A stretch of 64,000 bases of DNA from Granulicella tundricola MP5ACTX9. GTDB lineage: Bacteria > Acidobacteriota > Terriglobia > Terriglobales > Acidobacteriaceae. A model generated the notes under the pieces. The model saw nothing but the letters and a program-made list of their open reading frames with translations. It ran no database searches and had not been told where the DNA came from. A program made the position numbers and the translations under genes. Where the stretch lies: positions 1-64,000 of the forward strand of contig NC_015057.1 in assembly GCF_000178975.2 (NCBI RefSeq), written 5' to 3'. This document shows positions 8,653 through 18,714 of the stretch, piece after piece (the stretch's first letter is position 1; each line of letters opens with the position of its first letter).

Positions 8653-10719
8653 CTACATCTTGCCGCCCTTGGTGCCGTCGTCGGCCTGGTCGGGAGCAGT
8701 CGGAGGATCGGGATCCACGATCGTGCCCGCAGTCCCAGAGACAGCGGCGCCACCGCTATTGATCATCACCATCGTGCCCGAGATCGCAATCCCGGCCGGC
8801 CCAATCGTGATAAACCCGCCTGCCCCCTTCAGACAAAGCTCCATCCCGCTTTCGATCACCAGCGTCATCCCGGCTTTGATGTACACCTCCATCCCCGCAT
8901 CCATGGAGTAGTTCATCCCGACCTTCTCAGCCATATTCGTTCCGACCTGAAGCGATACGTTCCCACCCACCTTCTCATTGCGGTCCGTACCCACATCGAG
9001 ACTCATCTTCTCTTTGATCTTTTCAACCTTGTTCGCGTTCAGCGTTGAATGACGATCTCCCCCCGTTTGATCGTAGTGAGATCCGTCAACCATCACCGAC
9101 TTCAGGTTCTTGACGTACTCGCGGTGATCGTTCTCAATCCGATGATCCATGTCGTGCTCGGCGTTGATGAAGATCTGCTCGCTCCCCATCTTGTCCTCGA
9201 ACCGCAGTTCATTCGCATTCGCAGCGCCACCACCCTGACTGCTTCGCGTCAGGATTCCGCTGCGCGTGCTCATGTCAGGCAGTGCGTACTTTGGAACATT
9301 GGTCCCGTTATAGACCGAGCCCACGATGATCGGATTATCCGGATCGCCATTCAAAAACTGAACAATGACCTCATCCTCCGTTCGAGGCCAGAAGTAAGTG
9401 CCCCACCCATTCCCAGCCCAGGACTGCGCCACCCGAACCCAGGTGTTGTCGATCGTATTGCCGTCCGGCCGCTGGTAGTCCCACCAGAACTGCACGCAGA
9501 CACGCCCCAGCTTGTCGATGTGAATATCCTCGCCCTTGGCCGTAACCACGAATGCCGTCTGCGGTCCATGAATCAGCGGCTTTGGGGTAACCAGCCGGGG
9601 ACGAAATACAAGGTCGCTTGAAACAGCTGTAAATCGATTGCGATACTCCCCGTCGTCTCCCCCCGTCGTGCTTCGGTAGGAGGGAATCTGGTCCACCTGG
9701 TGAGATATCTCCGTCAACAGGTACTTGCGATTCCAGGCGTCGTTCGTATGGTCCGTCATCGTGAACGTATAGCCGCTTGTCATCGTGCGTGCGCTGGATA
9801 CCCCATGAAGGACCTCTGCCTCCAGGTCGCTCGCTCCCGCACGGTTCGCCAGAAATCCCTTCGCGTGCTGCGGGGTCGAAAGCTGCTTTGTCTCCAGCTT
9901 GACGTATCCTTCTTCGCCGCCGGGCCAGTAGTAGTTGCTGAACGTGTTATTCGCGAACGTGCTTGTGGTCGGCACGCCATCCACCTTATTCGGGTCGAAG
10001 GTGCGATAGTCGTAGTCGCCGGTGATATGGCGCCCCGTCACCATCGTCGCCGTTGAACTGAAGTTCTGGATGGAAGACACATACCGGTCCTGCGAAACAT
10101 CGGAGTTCGGCGAATACGTAACGGTGTTCACAAGCGGGCAATCCGCATAGGCAGTCCGCGAGTTGCCGAAGTTCACCTTGTTGTCGCTGTCCGAGTGTTC
10201 AAACCAGTAAAAGATGCCGTGCTGCTCCGCCAGGCGCGAGATGAAGTTGAAGTCCGTCTCGTTGTACTGCGTGCAGTAGTCGAGCGCCTGCAGCGTCCCT
10301 TCCGTCTTATCGCCAACGCTCAAGCCGTAGGGCGTAATCACAGCCTTGATAATGTCCATCACGGTCTTGCCTTGGAAGACACGGCAGTTGGTCGCCAGTG
10401 TCAACTGCCAGAGAGAGGGAACGATGTGGACGTGATACACATCGAAATCGGTATCCCCACCCATCTGCACAAACCCATTGACCATGCCGTTGATATACCG
10501 GCTGCCCTGCGTCTCGACCAGCGAGATCTCCACCGTAACCTTTTGCCCCATGATCGCCGACAGCTCGATCTCGGTGCCGGCGTCCGCCAGCAACTCGCCT
10601 TGAAACTCGAATAGGCGCGAGATTCCTTCCGTACCTTCCAGCGTCTCGATCACAAGCTCATCCGGCCCCAGAGGGCTGGTGAATTTCATCAGACGATCAT
10701 CCTGCGATTGCGATCCCAT
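8653..10719 (-). CDS. vgrG: T6SS spike protein VgrG (TssI)
   Basis: A 688-residue VgrG, the trimeric spike on the Hcp tube. The N-terminal gp27-like part begins MGSQSQDDRLMKFTSPLG. The phage gp5 OB-fold region carries DKLGRVCVQFWWD, WVRVAQSWAGNGWG and GDPDNPIIVGSVYN (about residues 430-520). The C-terminus is a needle-like repeat region with alternating GxxVSL/GTNMAEKVG units, ending GFITIGPAGIAISG. There is no extra C-terminal domain, so this is a structural rather than an evolved VgrG. An upstream in-frame extension of 15 codons exists, but the ATG at 10719 has a GGAG ribosome site 10 bases before it and fits family starts. It sits between clpV (77 bases, with a strong hairpin) and the EagR-like chaperone. 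Confidence 0.95.
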   Translation of the reverse strand: MGSQSQDDRLMKFTSPLGPDELVIETLEGTEGISRLFEFQGELLADAGTEIELSAIMGQKVTVEISLVETQGSRYINGMVNGFVQMGGDTDFDVYHVHIVPSLWQLTLATNCRVFQGKTVMDIIKAVITPYGLSVGDKTEGTLQALDYCTQYNETDFNFISRLAEQHGIFYWFEHSDSDNKVNFGNSRTAYADCPLVNTVTYSPNSDVSQDRYVSSIQNFSSTATMVTGRHITGDYDYRTFDPNKVDGVPTTSTFANNTFSNYYWPGGEEGYVKLETKQLSTPQHAKGFLANRAGASDLEAEVLHGVSSARTMTSGYTFTMTDHTNDAWNRKYLLTEISHQVDQIPSYRSTTGGDDGEYRNRFTAVSSDLVFRPRLVTPKPLIHGPQTAFVVTAKGEDIHIDKLGRVCVQFWWDYQRPDGNTIDNTWVRVAQSWAGNGWGTYFWPRTEDEVIVQFLNGDPDNPIIVGSVYNGTNVPKYALPDMSTRSGILTRSSQGGGAANANELRFEDKMGSEQIFINAEHDMDHRIENDHREYVKNLKSVMVDGSHYDQTGGDRHSTLNANKVEKIKEKMSLDVGTDRNEKVGGNVSLQVGTNMAEKVGMNYSMDAGMEVYIKAGMTLVIESGMELCLKGAGGFITIGPAGIAISGTMVMINSGGAAVSGTAGTIVDPDPPTAPDQADDGTKGGKM

Positions 10720-10757
10720 AGTCGACCTGCTCCGGGTCTCCCCGCTTTCTTGCGCGC

Positions 10758-10786
10758 GCCGCACGCCTCAAACTGAGGCGTGCGGC
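10758..10786. repeat. 13-bp perfect hairpin between clpV and vgrG
   Basis: GCCGCACGCCTCA, a three-base loop AAC, and the exact complementary arm fill 10758-10786. The hairpin lies in the 77-base gap between the clpV stop and the vgrG start. On the minus strand it is not followed by a T-run, so it is more likely an mRNA processing/stability element or a partial attenuator that sets vgrG and chaperone dosage than a full terminator. Confidence 0.6.
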
Positions 10787-10796
10787 ATGCCAGCCT

Positions 10797-13457
10797 TCAG
10801 GCTGCCTTTGCCACTTCCTGCCAATCGTACGTCATCTTACCGTCCGCCACGGAGATCGCGACACTCTCAATCGTCTCGCCCTCCGCCAGTTTCCCGAGCA
10901 TCTGCCGCGAGATCTCGGGCAGCATCGTATTGGACAGAATATTGTCCACGTTTCGCGCACCGCTTTCGACCTCCGTGCAACGCGACGCCACCTCGTTCAG
11001 TAACGCATCGTCATACGTCATCGTGACCTTGTGCGTCTCGCGTAGCCGCTTCTGGATCTTGCCAAGCTTCAGCCGGATGATCTGTTTCAGAGCTTCATCC
11101 CTAACAGGGAAGTAAGGCACCGTGATCATGCGGCCCAGGAACGCCGGCTTGAAGATCTTGTTCAGCTCCGGCTTGATCGCCGCCAGCAGTCCATCGGAGA
11201 ACGGCATCGTCTCCGGATCGGCGCACAGCTTCATCAACGTATCCGTCGCTGCGTTGCTCGTCAGCAGGATGATTGTGTTCCGGAAATCTATCTCGCGGCC
11301 CTCACCATCCTCCATCCGGCCCTTATCGAACACTTGGAAGAACAGCTCCAGCACGTCCGGATGAGCCTTCTCGCACTCATCCAGCAGCACAACGGAGTAA
11401 GGACGGCGACGCACAGCCTCGGTCAGCACACCGCCCTCGCCGTATCCCACATAGCCCGGAGGCGAACCCTTCAGCGTCGATACCGTATGTGCTTCCTGGA
11501 ACTCCGACATGTTGATCGTGATCATGTTCTTCTCGCCGCCGTAGAGCAGGTCGGCCAGCGCGATCGCCGTCTCCGTCTTGCCCACGCCGCTCGGTCCCAC
11601 CAGCATGAAGACGCCAATCGGTTTGACCGGATCGTCCATATTCGCCTTGGAGGTGAGAATGCGTTGTGCGATTGCAGCCAGCGCATGGTCCTGTCCGATG
11701 ACACGCTTCTTCAGGTGTTCGGCAAGCGTCAGCACAGTCGAGATCTCGTCCTTCATCATCTTGCCCAGCGGAATGCCCGTCCAGGCCGAGATCACCGCAC
11801 CGCAGATCTGAGCGTCGACCGAAACGCTCATCAGTCCGGTTTCACCCTGCAGTGCCAGCAACTCTGCTTCAAGCTCGCCCAGCTTCTTCCGTGCCTCTGC
11901 CGCGGCTGCCTCGTCCTTCTTCGGTTCAGCCTCAAGCTCGATCTGGATCGTGCGAATGCCGGAAACGAGAGCCTTCTCTTTCTCCCAGCGCTCCTTCAAC
12001 TCTTCAAGCGTCGCCTTGTTCTTGGCGATCTTCTCGTCGATCTCGGTCACACGTTCGCCATGGCTAGCGCCGATCACGTTCTCACGCTCCAGCACCCGCT
12101 TCTGCACCTCAAGGCTGTCGATCGTCCGCAGAACGTCTTCCAACTGAGGAGGCATTGAGTTCTGTCCGAGAGCCAGGCGTGCACAAGCCGTATCCAGAAC
12201 GCTGACCGCCTTATCCGGTAACTGGCGACCGGCAATGTACCGGTGCGAGAGCTTGACCGTCGCGACAATCGCCTCATCCAGAATCCGCAGTCCGTGATGC
12301 TTCTCGAGCGAAGCAACAATTCCACGGAGCATCGTGCAGCAGACCTCTTCGCTCGGCTCCTCGACCTTCACAACCTGAAAGCGCCTCGCCAAAGCCGGAT
12401 CTTTCTCAAAGTACTTTTTGTACTCAGACCACGTCGTTGCAGCAATCGTTCTCAACTCGCCACGTGCGAGAGCCGGCTTCAACAGGTTGGCCGCATCGTT
12501 CTGTCCCGCCGTACCGCCCGCGCCGATCATCGTATGCGCTTCGTCGATAAACAAGATGATCTTCTCGGTCGAAGACTTCACCTCGTTGATCAGTCCCTTG
12601 AGCCTCTGCTCGAACTCACCCTTCACGCTCGCGCCGGCTTGCAACAACGCCAGGTCGAGGCTGTACAGGTGAACTCCCTGCAGTGCCGGGGGCACATCAC
12701 CTTGAACGATCCGGTTCGCCAGCCCTTCCACGACAGCGGTCTTACCCACACCCGCCTCACCGGTCAGGATCGGATTGTTCTGCCGGCGGCGCATCAGGAT
12801 GTCGATCATCTGACGAACCTCAGCATCGCGTCCCAGCACCGGGTCGATCTTTCCGGCCTTCGCGTTACCGGTCAGATTCACGCAGTACTGATCCAGATTC
12901 GGAGTCTTACCCTTGCCCGCCGCAGGCCCATCGCTGGTCGTCGCGTCGCCCGTTCCGCCCGTTGGCTTCAGACTCGCCTGTACCTCGCGCGAGTTCGCCA
13001 CGATCGTATAGAAGTCCTTACGCAGCCCCTCTGGTTCAATCTTCTGTAGCTCGCGGCTGATCTCTTTCACGGCGCGTGCAAGGTCCTCGTGGGTTAGTAG
13101 CGCCAGCAGCGTAAAGCCCGTACGTACGCTGCCCGCATCGTACTCGATCGACGCCACAGTCCACGCCTCCGCCAACATCTTCACCAACTGAGGGCTGAAC
13201 GCCGGGGACCGCGCATTGCCCGTCTTGATATTGTCCAGCGCCCGGTCCAACTCCTTCGAGAGTCGCGACTTATCCACGCCGTAATGCTTTAGGATCGACG
13301 CGATATCGTTATCGCTGCTCTCCATCGCCTTCACGAGGTAGTGCTCGATCTCGATGTCATAGTGCGTGCGAGACATGCACAAACCAGCCGACGCTTCGAG
13401 CACGCTGCGGGTCGTATCGTTCAACTTCGCAATCAGGGACTTCAGATTCAGACTCAC
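10797..13457 (-). CDS. clpV: T6SS sheath-recycling AAA+ ATPase ClpV (TssH)
   Basis: An 886-residue class I Clp/Hsp100 ATPase that pulls contracted TssBC sheath apart so the apparatus can refire. The N-domain (about 1-150) starts [14 protein letters not shown], typical of ClpV. AAA1 has Walker A GEAGVGKT at 233-240 and Walker [12 protein letters not shown] coiled-coil middle domain spans about 410-530. AAA2 has Walker A GPSGVGKT near 620, Walker [12 protein letters not shown] and the pore-loop region [13 protein letters not shown]. All nucleotide-binding motifs look intact, and the length matches the family. It follows tssG by 39 bases. The operon setting separates it from housekeeping ClpB. 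Confidence 0.97.
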   Translation of the reverse strand: MSLNLKSLIAKLNDTTRSVLEASAGLCMSRTHYDIEIEHYLVKAMESSDNDIASILKHYGVDKSRLSKELDRALDNIKTGNARSPAFSPQLVKMLAEAWTVASIEYDAGSVRTGFTLLALLTHEDLARAVKEISRELQKIEPEGLRKDFYTIVANSREVQASLKPTGGTGDATTSDGPAAGKGKTPNLDQYCVNLTGNAKAGKIDPVLGRDAEVRQMIDILMRRRQNNPILTGEAGVGKTAVVEGLANRIVQGDVPPALQGVHLYSLDLALLQAGASVKGEFEQRLKGLINEVKSSTEKIILFIDEAHTMIGAGGTAGQNDAANLLKPALARGELRTIAATTWSEYKKYFEKDPALARRFQVVKVEEPSEEVCCTMLRGIVASLEKHHGLRILDEAIVATVKLSHRYIAGRQLPDKAVSVLDTACARLALGQNSMPPQLEDVLRTIDSLEVQKRVLERENVIGASHGERVTEIDEKIAKNKATLEELKERWEKEKALVSGIRTIQIELEAEPKKDEAAAAEARKKLGELEAELLALQGETGLMSVSVDAQICGAVISAWTGIPLGKMMKDEISTVLTLAEHLKKRVIGQDHALAAIAQRILTSKANMDDPVKPIGVFMLVGPSGVGKTETAIALADLLYGGEKNMITINMSEFQEAHTVSTLKGSPPGYVGYGEGGVLTEAVRRRPYSVVLLDECEKAHPDVLELFFQVFDKGRMEDGEGREIDFRNTIILLTSNAATDTLMKLCADPETMPFSDGLLAAIKPELNKIFKPAFLGRMITVPYFPVRDEALKQIIRLKLGKIQKRLRETHKVTMTYDDALLNEVASRCTEVESGARNVDNILSNTMLPEISRQMLGKLAEGETIESVAISVADGKMTYDWQEVAKAA

Positions 13458-13496
13458 GGGGATAGCCTTTCTTGCTGCAAACTCTAGAGAAATTTT

Positions 13497-14549
13497 CTAA
13501 GCCAAAAGGTAGGTCGCCTCACCTGCATCCGTCATCCTCGGCCGTGTCTTCAACCAGCTCACAAGCCCAAGCCGCGGGGTACTCTGGCCCTGCCCGTCCA
13601 ACTCACACTCGGGCACATCCTGCTTATCCAAAATCAACTGCACCTGGGTCTCGTACGCGCCGTCGGAGTAGAACTGCATCCATCCGACCAACTCGTTGTA
13701 TCCGGTCTCACCCGGTAAAAACTGTTGATACCGGTCAAAACGCATTGGCCCCAAGGAAATCTGAATCCGGCCGTGATGATCCCAGACCTCTTCGCCCGTC
13801 ACCACGCCCAGTCCAAGCTGTTCGCTCATCCGCCCGCTTCCCGAAAGAAACGTCATATTCTCCTTCGGCAGGGAACGCCACGTCCCGGCAAACTGGTTGA
13901 TCTGCACCGGAACGTCGAAGAAGTCCTCCAAGATCTGACGGAGCGAATCCGCCGTACGAATGTGCCGTCCCAGCAGTCCGGCATAGTAGATATAGGTCTT
14001 ATCGGAAAGCCGCGCACGATTCCGAAGACCTTCCGTGCCCAGCCCCAGAATGTCCAGCAGACGGAGGCTCAGCTTGTCATCGAGTCCAGCCTCATACCCG
14101 ATGTAGTAGCGGTGCTTCTCCCAGGCGCGGTAGAAAAGCGAAAGAATGCGATGGTTGAAAATATCAAAAAACTCAACCATCGCGCGATCTTTTTCGCGAA
14201 TCCGCGTCAACGCCTGTTCCGTGTACATCGAAGGCAGCGCAGACAGGGCGGAAGTCAGTCCCATGAACTGCACGGTCATCTTCAATTGCCCGGAGGACAT
14301 CCGCTCCAGGTCATAGATCTCACTCGGCGGAAACCCGAACGTCGGAAGGGAAGAGAAGCGAAGAGTCTCATCCTGCGGCTGCGAAAAACCGCCTACAGTG
14401 CCTCGGCCCTTCTCCATTCGCTGCAGCATCCGCACAGCCTGGAAGAAGCGAACGCGGAACGGCTCGTCATCAAGCATCTTCCGGACGGCCTCAAACTGCG
14501 CCCGGTCCGTCTCTAAAGCAGAACCTTCGTGCCCGCTCTCGGTGGCCAT
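13497..14549 (-). CDS. tssG: T6SS baseplate subunit TssG
   Basis: A 350-residue baseplate wedge protein, recognised by the start FRVRFFQAVRMLQRM, the SLPTFGFPPSEI segment, MGLTSALSALPSMYTE (the family LTGPSGVLP-like stretch) and the C-terminal FLSGSGRMSEQLGLG. TssG forms the wedge with TssF and TssE under the sheath and contacts TssK. The start codon overlaps the end of tssF by 37 bases, which suggests translational coupling. A later start is possible, but residues from about 25 on are conserved. It is followed by clpV after 39 bases. Confidence 0.93.
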   Translation of the reverse strand: MATESGHEGSALETDRAQFEAVRKMLDDEPFRVRFFQAVRMLQRMEKGRGTVGGFSQPQDETLRFSSLPTFGFPPSEIYDLERMSSGQLKMTVQFMGLTSALSALPSMYTEQALTRIREKDRAMVEFFDIFNHRILSLFYRAWEKHRYYIGYEAGLDDKLSLRLLDILGLGTEGLRNRARLSDKTYIYYAGLLGRHIRTADSLRQILEDFFDVPVQINQFAGTWRSLPKENMTFLSGSGRMSEQLGLGVVTGEEVWDHHGRIQISLGPMRFDRYQQFLPGETGYNELVGWMQFYSDGAYETQVQLILDKQDVPECELDGQGQSTPRLGLVSWLKTRPRMTDAGEATYLLA

Positions 14550-16360
14550 GTCCGCATTACCTCCTTCCTGAGATTCGTCCGCACGGAAAGCTGCGAGAAG
14601 CTGTTGATGGAGGCATATCCCGCCAGAAATCGATCCAGAACCGCCGCAAACAGGTAAACGCCGCCGCCAACGAACTGCTGTTCATCAAGCTCCAGGTGAA
14701 CCTCGGTACCGCGCGCCGGCACCAGTCCGTAGTCGGAAAGCACCAGCGCGAAGTGTGGCCCGGAGGTCATCTTCTGAATGCTGCCGATGTGGTTCTCCAG
14801 GTGCTGCGAATCCGTAAAGTTGTGCAGCCGCAGAATCTCCTGCAGCGCCGTCTTCCCATCTTCCGTCAGAGACAGGTAGTTCAACGAAAGCAAAGAGACC
14901 AGCCGCCAAACTTGACCTTTGCCCTGCGGTGGATCGGCACTCGCCGTGGGCCGCCGCAGCACGTTCACGACCTTCGCCGCCGCATGACCCACAGCCTCCA
15001 TGTCGCTCTCGGTCGTACCGAAATTGAATCGTGACGGCAAATCGAAGTTCGAGCAGGTCGTCCGTACCGTCAGCACGTCCGCATCCGGGCTCTTCAGTTG
15101 CCCGTTCAGATCCACCACGGAGATCGTCAGTACGGAAGGCTCGCGCTCTCCAAGCTGACTCACATTCCGCGTCGCCGTCCAGTAGGCCGTGTCCTTCTGC
15201 TCCCGGGTCTCATACCGATGCGCGTTCACTGGCTCCAGCGTGACCGACTGCCGCAGCTTCGGGTTCGCCGCAATCACCTCGTCGATGCTGAAGACCTCCA
15301 TCATCGCCGCGTGCCGGCCATCGGGAATCACCGTATACTCATGCTTGGTCTGCGTCAGCAAAATTGGCTCGGCCGTCTGCGGAAACAGGTTGATCACCGG
15401 CGTGCATCCCAGCCGGAACGTTCGTGCACTGACCCCCAACTCCATCACCTGCTGCCGGTCTGACCGCTCAAACCGAGAGAACAGAAAGATAATCTCCGCC
15501 TCGTCCCCAAATCCTGTTTCCCCCAGCGCCTCCAGCCCGCTCAGGTCGAAGAACAGGAACTTCTCCGGCAGCGCAAAGTACTCCTGCAGCAGACGATGTC
15601 CTTCAGCCGATCGCCGCTCATGCGGAATCACCGCCTCATCCTTTTCGAAACCCACCATTCGGATCTGCCCGGGCTCCAGCGAGATCGTTCGGGTCCGGTT
15701 CTTCGGATCGCGCAAAATGATCTCAATGCAGTTCGCCGAGATCATCTCGTACAGGTTGTAGACGACGCTTGCGTCGCCCGCCAGATGAAACCGAAGCGTC
15801 GAAAGCGGAAGCCCTTCAAACTCCACGTCCTGAAAGCACTTCAGCTTCAGCCGCGCAGCCGTCACCGCTTGCACCTCGCCTGAAGCCCGCACCGGATACT
15901 GGAGCCGCTCCACCTGCCGCCACTCCGCCTCCACCACCGAGAACGGCCAAAGCTCAACCTCATAAGCTGATTCGAACCGGCACGGCATCCCATCTACCGT
16001 CGCCTTCGTCACCATCGCGGAGCCGCGCGGAATCTTCGTACCCGCCGTCTTCTTCCCCTGCCCAGGATCGGACAGACACTCCACAATCGTCATCGAGGGA
16101 ATTGGCCGCAGGTAGGCCGGGTAGATCATGTTCAGCAGCGATTCGCTGATCTCCGGAAAGTCATCATCGATGCGCCGATGAACCCGCGCCGCCATGAACG
16201 CAAATCCTTCCAGCAGCCTTTCCACATGCGGATCTTCGCAGGAGTCGCCCGTGAGCAGCAAACGGCTTGCCACCCGCGGATAGCGGCGCGCAAAGTCGCC
16301 CCCCATCTGCCGCAGGTAGTTCAGCTCGCGCTCGTAATACTCCAGCAACTCTTCCGACAT
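14513..16360 (-). CDS. tssF: T6SS baseplate subunit TssF
   Basis: A 615-residue protein of normal TssF length. The N-terminus MSEELLEYYERELNYLRQMG, with DFARRYPRVASRL and then HVERLLEGFAFMAARVHRRI, is the TssF hallmark. Later markers are PSMTIVECL, FPQTAEPI and YVLFAAVLDRFL-like strands near the end (VYLFAAVLDRFLAGYASINSF, abbreviated here). TssF supplies two copies per baseplate wedge. It begins three bases after the tssE stop codon and overlaps tssG, so tssE-tssF-tssG are translated together. Confidence 0.95.
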   Translation of the reverse strand: MSEELLEYYERELNYLRQMGGDFARRYPRVASRLLLTGDSCEDPHVERLLEGFAFMAARVHRRIDDDFPEISESLLNMIYPAYLRPIPSMTIVECLSDPGQGKKTAGTKIPRGSAMVTKATVDGMPCRFESAYEVELWPFSVVEAEWRQVERLQYPVRASGEVQAVTAARLKLKCFQDVEFEGLPLSTLRFHLAGDASVVYNLYEMISANCIEIILRDPKNRTRTISLEPGQIRMVGFEKDEAVIPHERRSAEGHRLLQEYFALPEKFLFFDLSGLEALGETGFGDEAEIIFLFSRFERSDRQQVMELGVSARTFRLGCTPVINLFPQTAEPILLTQTKHEYTVIPDGRHAAMMEVFSIDEVIAANPKLRQSVTLEPVNAHRYETREQKDTAYWTATRNVSQLGEREPSVLTISVVDLNGQLKSPDADVLTVRTTCSNFDLPSRFNFGTTESDMEAVGHAAAKVVNVLRRPTASADPPQGKGQVWRLVSLLSLNYLSLTEDGKTALQEILRLHNFTDSQHLENHIGSIQKMTSGPHFALVLSDYGLVPARGTEVHLELDEQQFVGGGVYLFAAVLDRFLAGYASINSFSQLSVRTNLRKEVMRTWPPRAGTKVLL

Positions 16361-16363
16361 CGC

Positions 16364-16825
16364 CTACTTCACCTCATACTCACCGCGCGTCAACTCCAGC
16401 ACCGTGTCGAACTCGATATTCTCAACCTGCGTGTCGAACTGAATGCGCCCCTCAATCCGAAACTGAAGACTCCGCGTCATCGCCTCCCCGCGCGAAACAA
16501 ACACCCGCACGCCCTGAATTCTCGGCTCAAATCTCCGCAACGTCTGTAGCATCGCCGTCATCAGTGCGCTCTGGTCTCCGGCGGACTCTGAATACGAATG
16601 AATATCCGGCAACCCATAATTGATCACTGAAGCCGCCGCCCTCGGATAGAGGTTGATATCCTCAATCGGTGGCCTCCGCGAGTTCAGCAGATACTCCACA
16701 TCCCGCTTGATCGATTCACGATAAACTCGCATAGACTGCTGCCGCGTCGTAGGCCAGTCATCCACATCGCACAGCCGGTCCAGCAGCGATTGCGTTACGA
16801 GATTTTCTGCTTTGCTCTTGGCCAC
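16364..16825 (-). CDS. tssE: T6SS baseplate subunit TssE (gp25-like)
   Basis: A 153-residue gp25-like protein with SLLDRLCD near the start and the family core RESIKRDVEYLLNSRR, followed by YGLPDIHSYS and FEPRIQGVRV. gp25 proteins initiate sheath polymerisation from the baseplate. The reading frame is open 24 codons further upstream into tssA, but those residues are unlike TssE. The GTG at 16825 has a GGGAGA ribosome site seven bases before it, so I prefer it. Neighbours are tssA (29-base gap) and tssF (3-base gap). Confidence 0.9.
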   Translation of the reverse strand: MAKSKAENLVTQSLLDRLCDVDDWPTTRQQSMRVYRESIKRDVEYLLNSRRPPIEDINLYPRAAASVINYGLPDIHSYSESAGDQSALMTAMLQTLRRFEPRIQGVRVFVSRGEAMTRSLQFRIEGRIQFDTQVENIEFDTVLELTRGEYEVK

Positions 16826-16854
16826 TGCACTCTCTCCCAACCGCTGTCCTGTGG

Positions 16855-18714
16855 CTAAGCAAGCCTGCCCAATGCCGCCTGCGGATCGAGCCGACACAAA
16901 CGTTCAAACACGACTTCCTTCTCCTCTGCCGGGCTGCCTCGCTTGTCTAGGCACTTGAGCAGCAGACCCAGGGGGTGCGCTAGCATCTCGCCTGTCTCCC
17001 ACGTCTCCAGCCCGCGCCGTTCGATCTCCTTGGAAAGCTCTACCAGAACCGGATAAGCAATCGCTCCCTGATCCGCAACCAGGCAGAGTTGTGCAACCTG
17101 CACACGGCGTTGGAAACGGGTGCGTCCACTCGGTTGCAGTTCAGCGTCCCGCACCAGCAGGGTAATGGCCTCGCCTGTCTTGCCGCTCTTCAGCAGAATC
17201 GTAGCCTGCTCATAGATGTCGGGTCCCTTCATCTGTTCTGGTCCGGCACCCATCGGCGGTGGAGCAGCCACAACCGGCGCTTCAACCGTGGGCTTTTCTT
17301 CTTCGATCACCGGTGCCGGAGGCAGGATCGCCGCATCGATCCATTGTTGTGTCTCCGCGTTCGCCGCAGGAGTGTCATCATCCAGCGACCACCCGCGAAT
17401 CTCCGGCAGATCGATCAGCACGCCACGCACGGTGCTGACGATCGCTGCAGCCAGCGCATTCGCTCCCAGCCCTGTCGCGCCGCGCCATAGATACCGTTGC
17501 AGATCGAGCCACGTCCGCGCACAGGGCTCTCCCAGTGTTTTGAGACCTAGTGTCAGAAGATCGTTCCAGTTGCTCTCGCTCGCCAGCCGCTTCAAAGCCT
17601 GGCGCGTCTCTGTAGGAGGGGCGACGGCAAAGTTCAGCTCATAAACCGCCCCCTGCGCGCGCATCTCTCCAAACCGCAAACCGGAGCAGACCAGGTAAGG
17701 AACCGGCGATTGTGGAGCCTGACCGTGCAGAAACAGGGCGCCTTCCATCACCGCCGTGTGTGCCTGCTCGGGAGTCGTCGGAACCCCACCGAATCCAGCG
17801 GCTTTCAACGGAGCCGTCTGCACTACCGGTACGGCTGCAGGGGCAGCTTGGCTTTCGACAGCAACCGCGATCGGAGCGGCAACGACCACTACAGGTTCCG
17901 GTTCAGGCTCGGGCTCAGGTTCCGGAGCGATCTCAATATCCGGTTCCGTCTTACGCCGTTCATTCAATAGCCCGGAGACAGCCTGCTTCACCTCCTCAAG
18001 CGACGTGACGAGCTTGTTCATCGCAGGATAATCGTCGCCGTACTTGTCCTCCTGAAACACCCCCATCTCATCGATCAGGAGAAGGGAAGCCGTGAGGGCC
18101 TCTTCCGTTGCAACAAAAAATGTCTTTGGAGTAGCCGCAAAGGCGATATCGAAATCTTCGGCCGTGACCTGGCCCTGGTTGATGGCGTCCTGGCGAGCCT
18201 CGCGCTTTTCCTTGGTGTCGGCAGCCTTCTCATAGCCCACCTTGCGGGATTCAACGTACTTCGACTGCCCAAAGCCGTTCTTCAGAATGGGAAGCCCTTT
18301 GACGAAGCTGGCAATACGGTTCACAGGAGCTTCAATCGCGGTGACGCGCAGCCCCAGGTCGCCGTCGTCATCGATCTCGGGAAAAACCGTATCCCAGAAC
18401 TGATCTTGCAGCTTCAATATCAGATCGAGGCACCCGGGAAGCAGTGCAATTCCCTCTCGCTTCAGGTGCGACTCGATCAGCCAGCCCGCAAGCCTTAGAT
18501 CCTTCGTTCGCTTGGCAAGCGTCTCGCTCGCCAGCTTGATCACAAGGACGTGGTCGGCCTTCTTCGGCGTGCGTTCCCACGCACCCGCCGAACCGCTATC
18601 GTCATCTTCGATACGGGCTTCCTTAATCTGATCGAAGACTTTGTCGTAGTAGAGGTTGGTCCCGGAAGGATTGGCACCGGCGATCGGCTCGAGCAGATCC
18701 TCACGCAGAGGCAT
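16855..18714 (-). CDS. tssA: T6SS cap/assembly protein TssA
   Basis: A 619-residue TssA with the ImpA N-terminal domain (starting LLEPIAGANPSGTNLYYD, then WLIESHLKREGIALLPGCLDLI and YPEIDDDGD-like VFPEIDDDGDLGLR). A low-complexity linker with a (PE)n tract lies near residue 265 and an Ala/Val-rich region follows to about 300. The C-terminal half has a helical domain (EQATILLKSGKTGEAITLLV and RRVQVAQLCLVADQGAIA) resembling the TPR-like C-terminus of one TssA class. TssA primes tube and sheath polymerisation at the baseplate. It overlaps the end of tagJ by 14 bases. Confidence 0.92.
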   Translation of the reverse strand: MPLREDLLEPIAGANPSGTNLYYDKVFDQIKEARIEDDDSGSAGAWERTPKKADHVLVIKLASETLAKRTKDLRLAGWLIESHLKREGIALLPGCLDLILKLQDQFWDTVFPEIDDDGDLGLRVTAIEAPVNRIASFVKGLPILKNGFGQSKYVESRKVGYEKAADTKEKREARQDAINQGQVTAEDFDIAFAATPKTFFVATEEALTASLLLIDEMGVFQEDKYGDDYPAMNKLVTSLEEVKQAVSGLLNERRKTEPDIEIAPEPEPEPEPEPVVVVAAPIAVAVESQAAPAAVPVVQTAPLKAAGFGGVPTTPEQAHTAVMEGALFLHGQAPQSPVPYLVCSGLRFGEMRAQGAVYELNFAVAPPTETRQALKRLASESNWNDLLTLGLKTLGEPCARTWLDLQRYLWRGATGLGANALAAAIVSTVRGVLIDLPEIRGWSLDDDTPAANAETQQWIDAAILPPAPVIEEEKPTVEAPVVAAPPPMGAGPEQMKGPDIYEQATILLKSGKTGEAITLLVRDAELQPSGRTRFQRRVQVAQLCLVADQGAIAYPVLVELSKEIERRGLETWETGEMLAHPLGLLLKCLDKRGSPAEEKEVVFERLCRLDPQAALGRLA

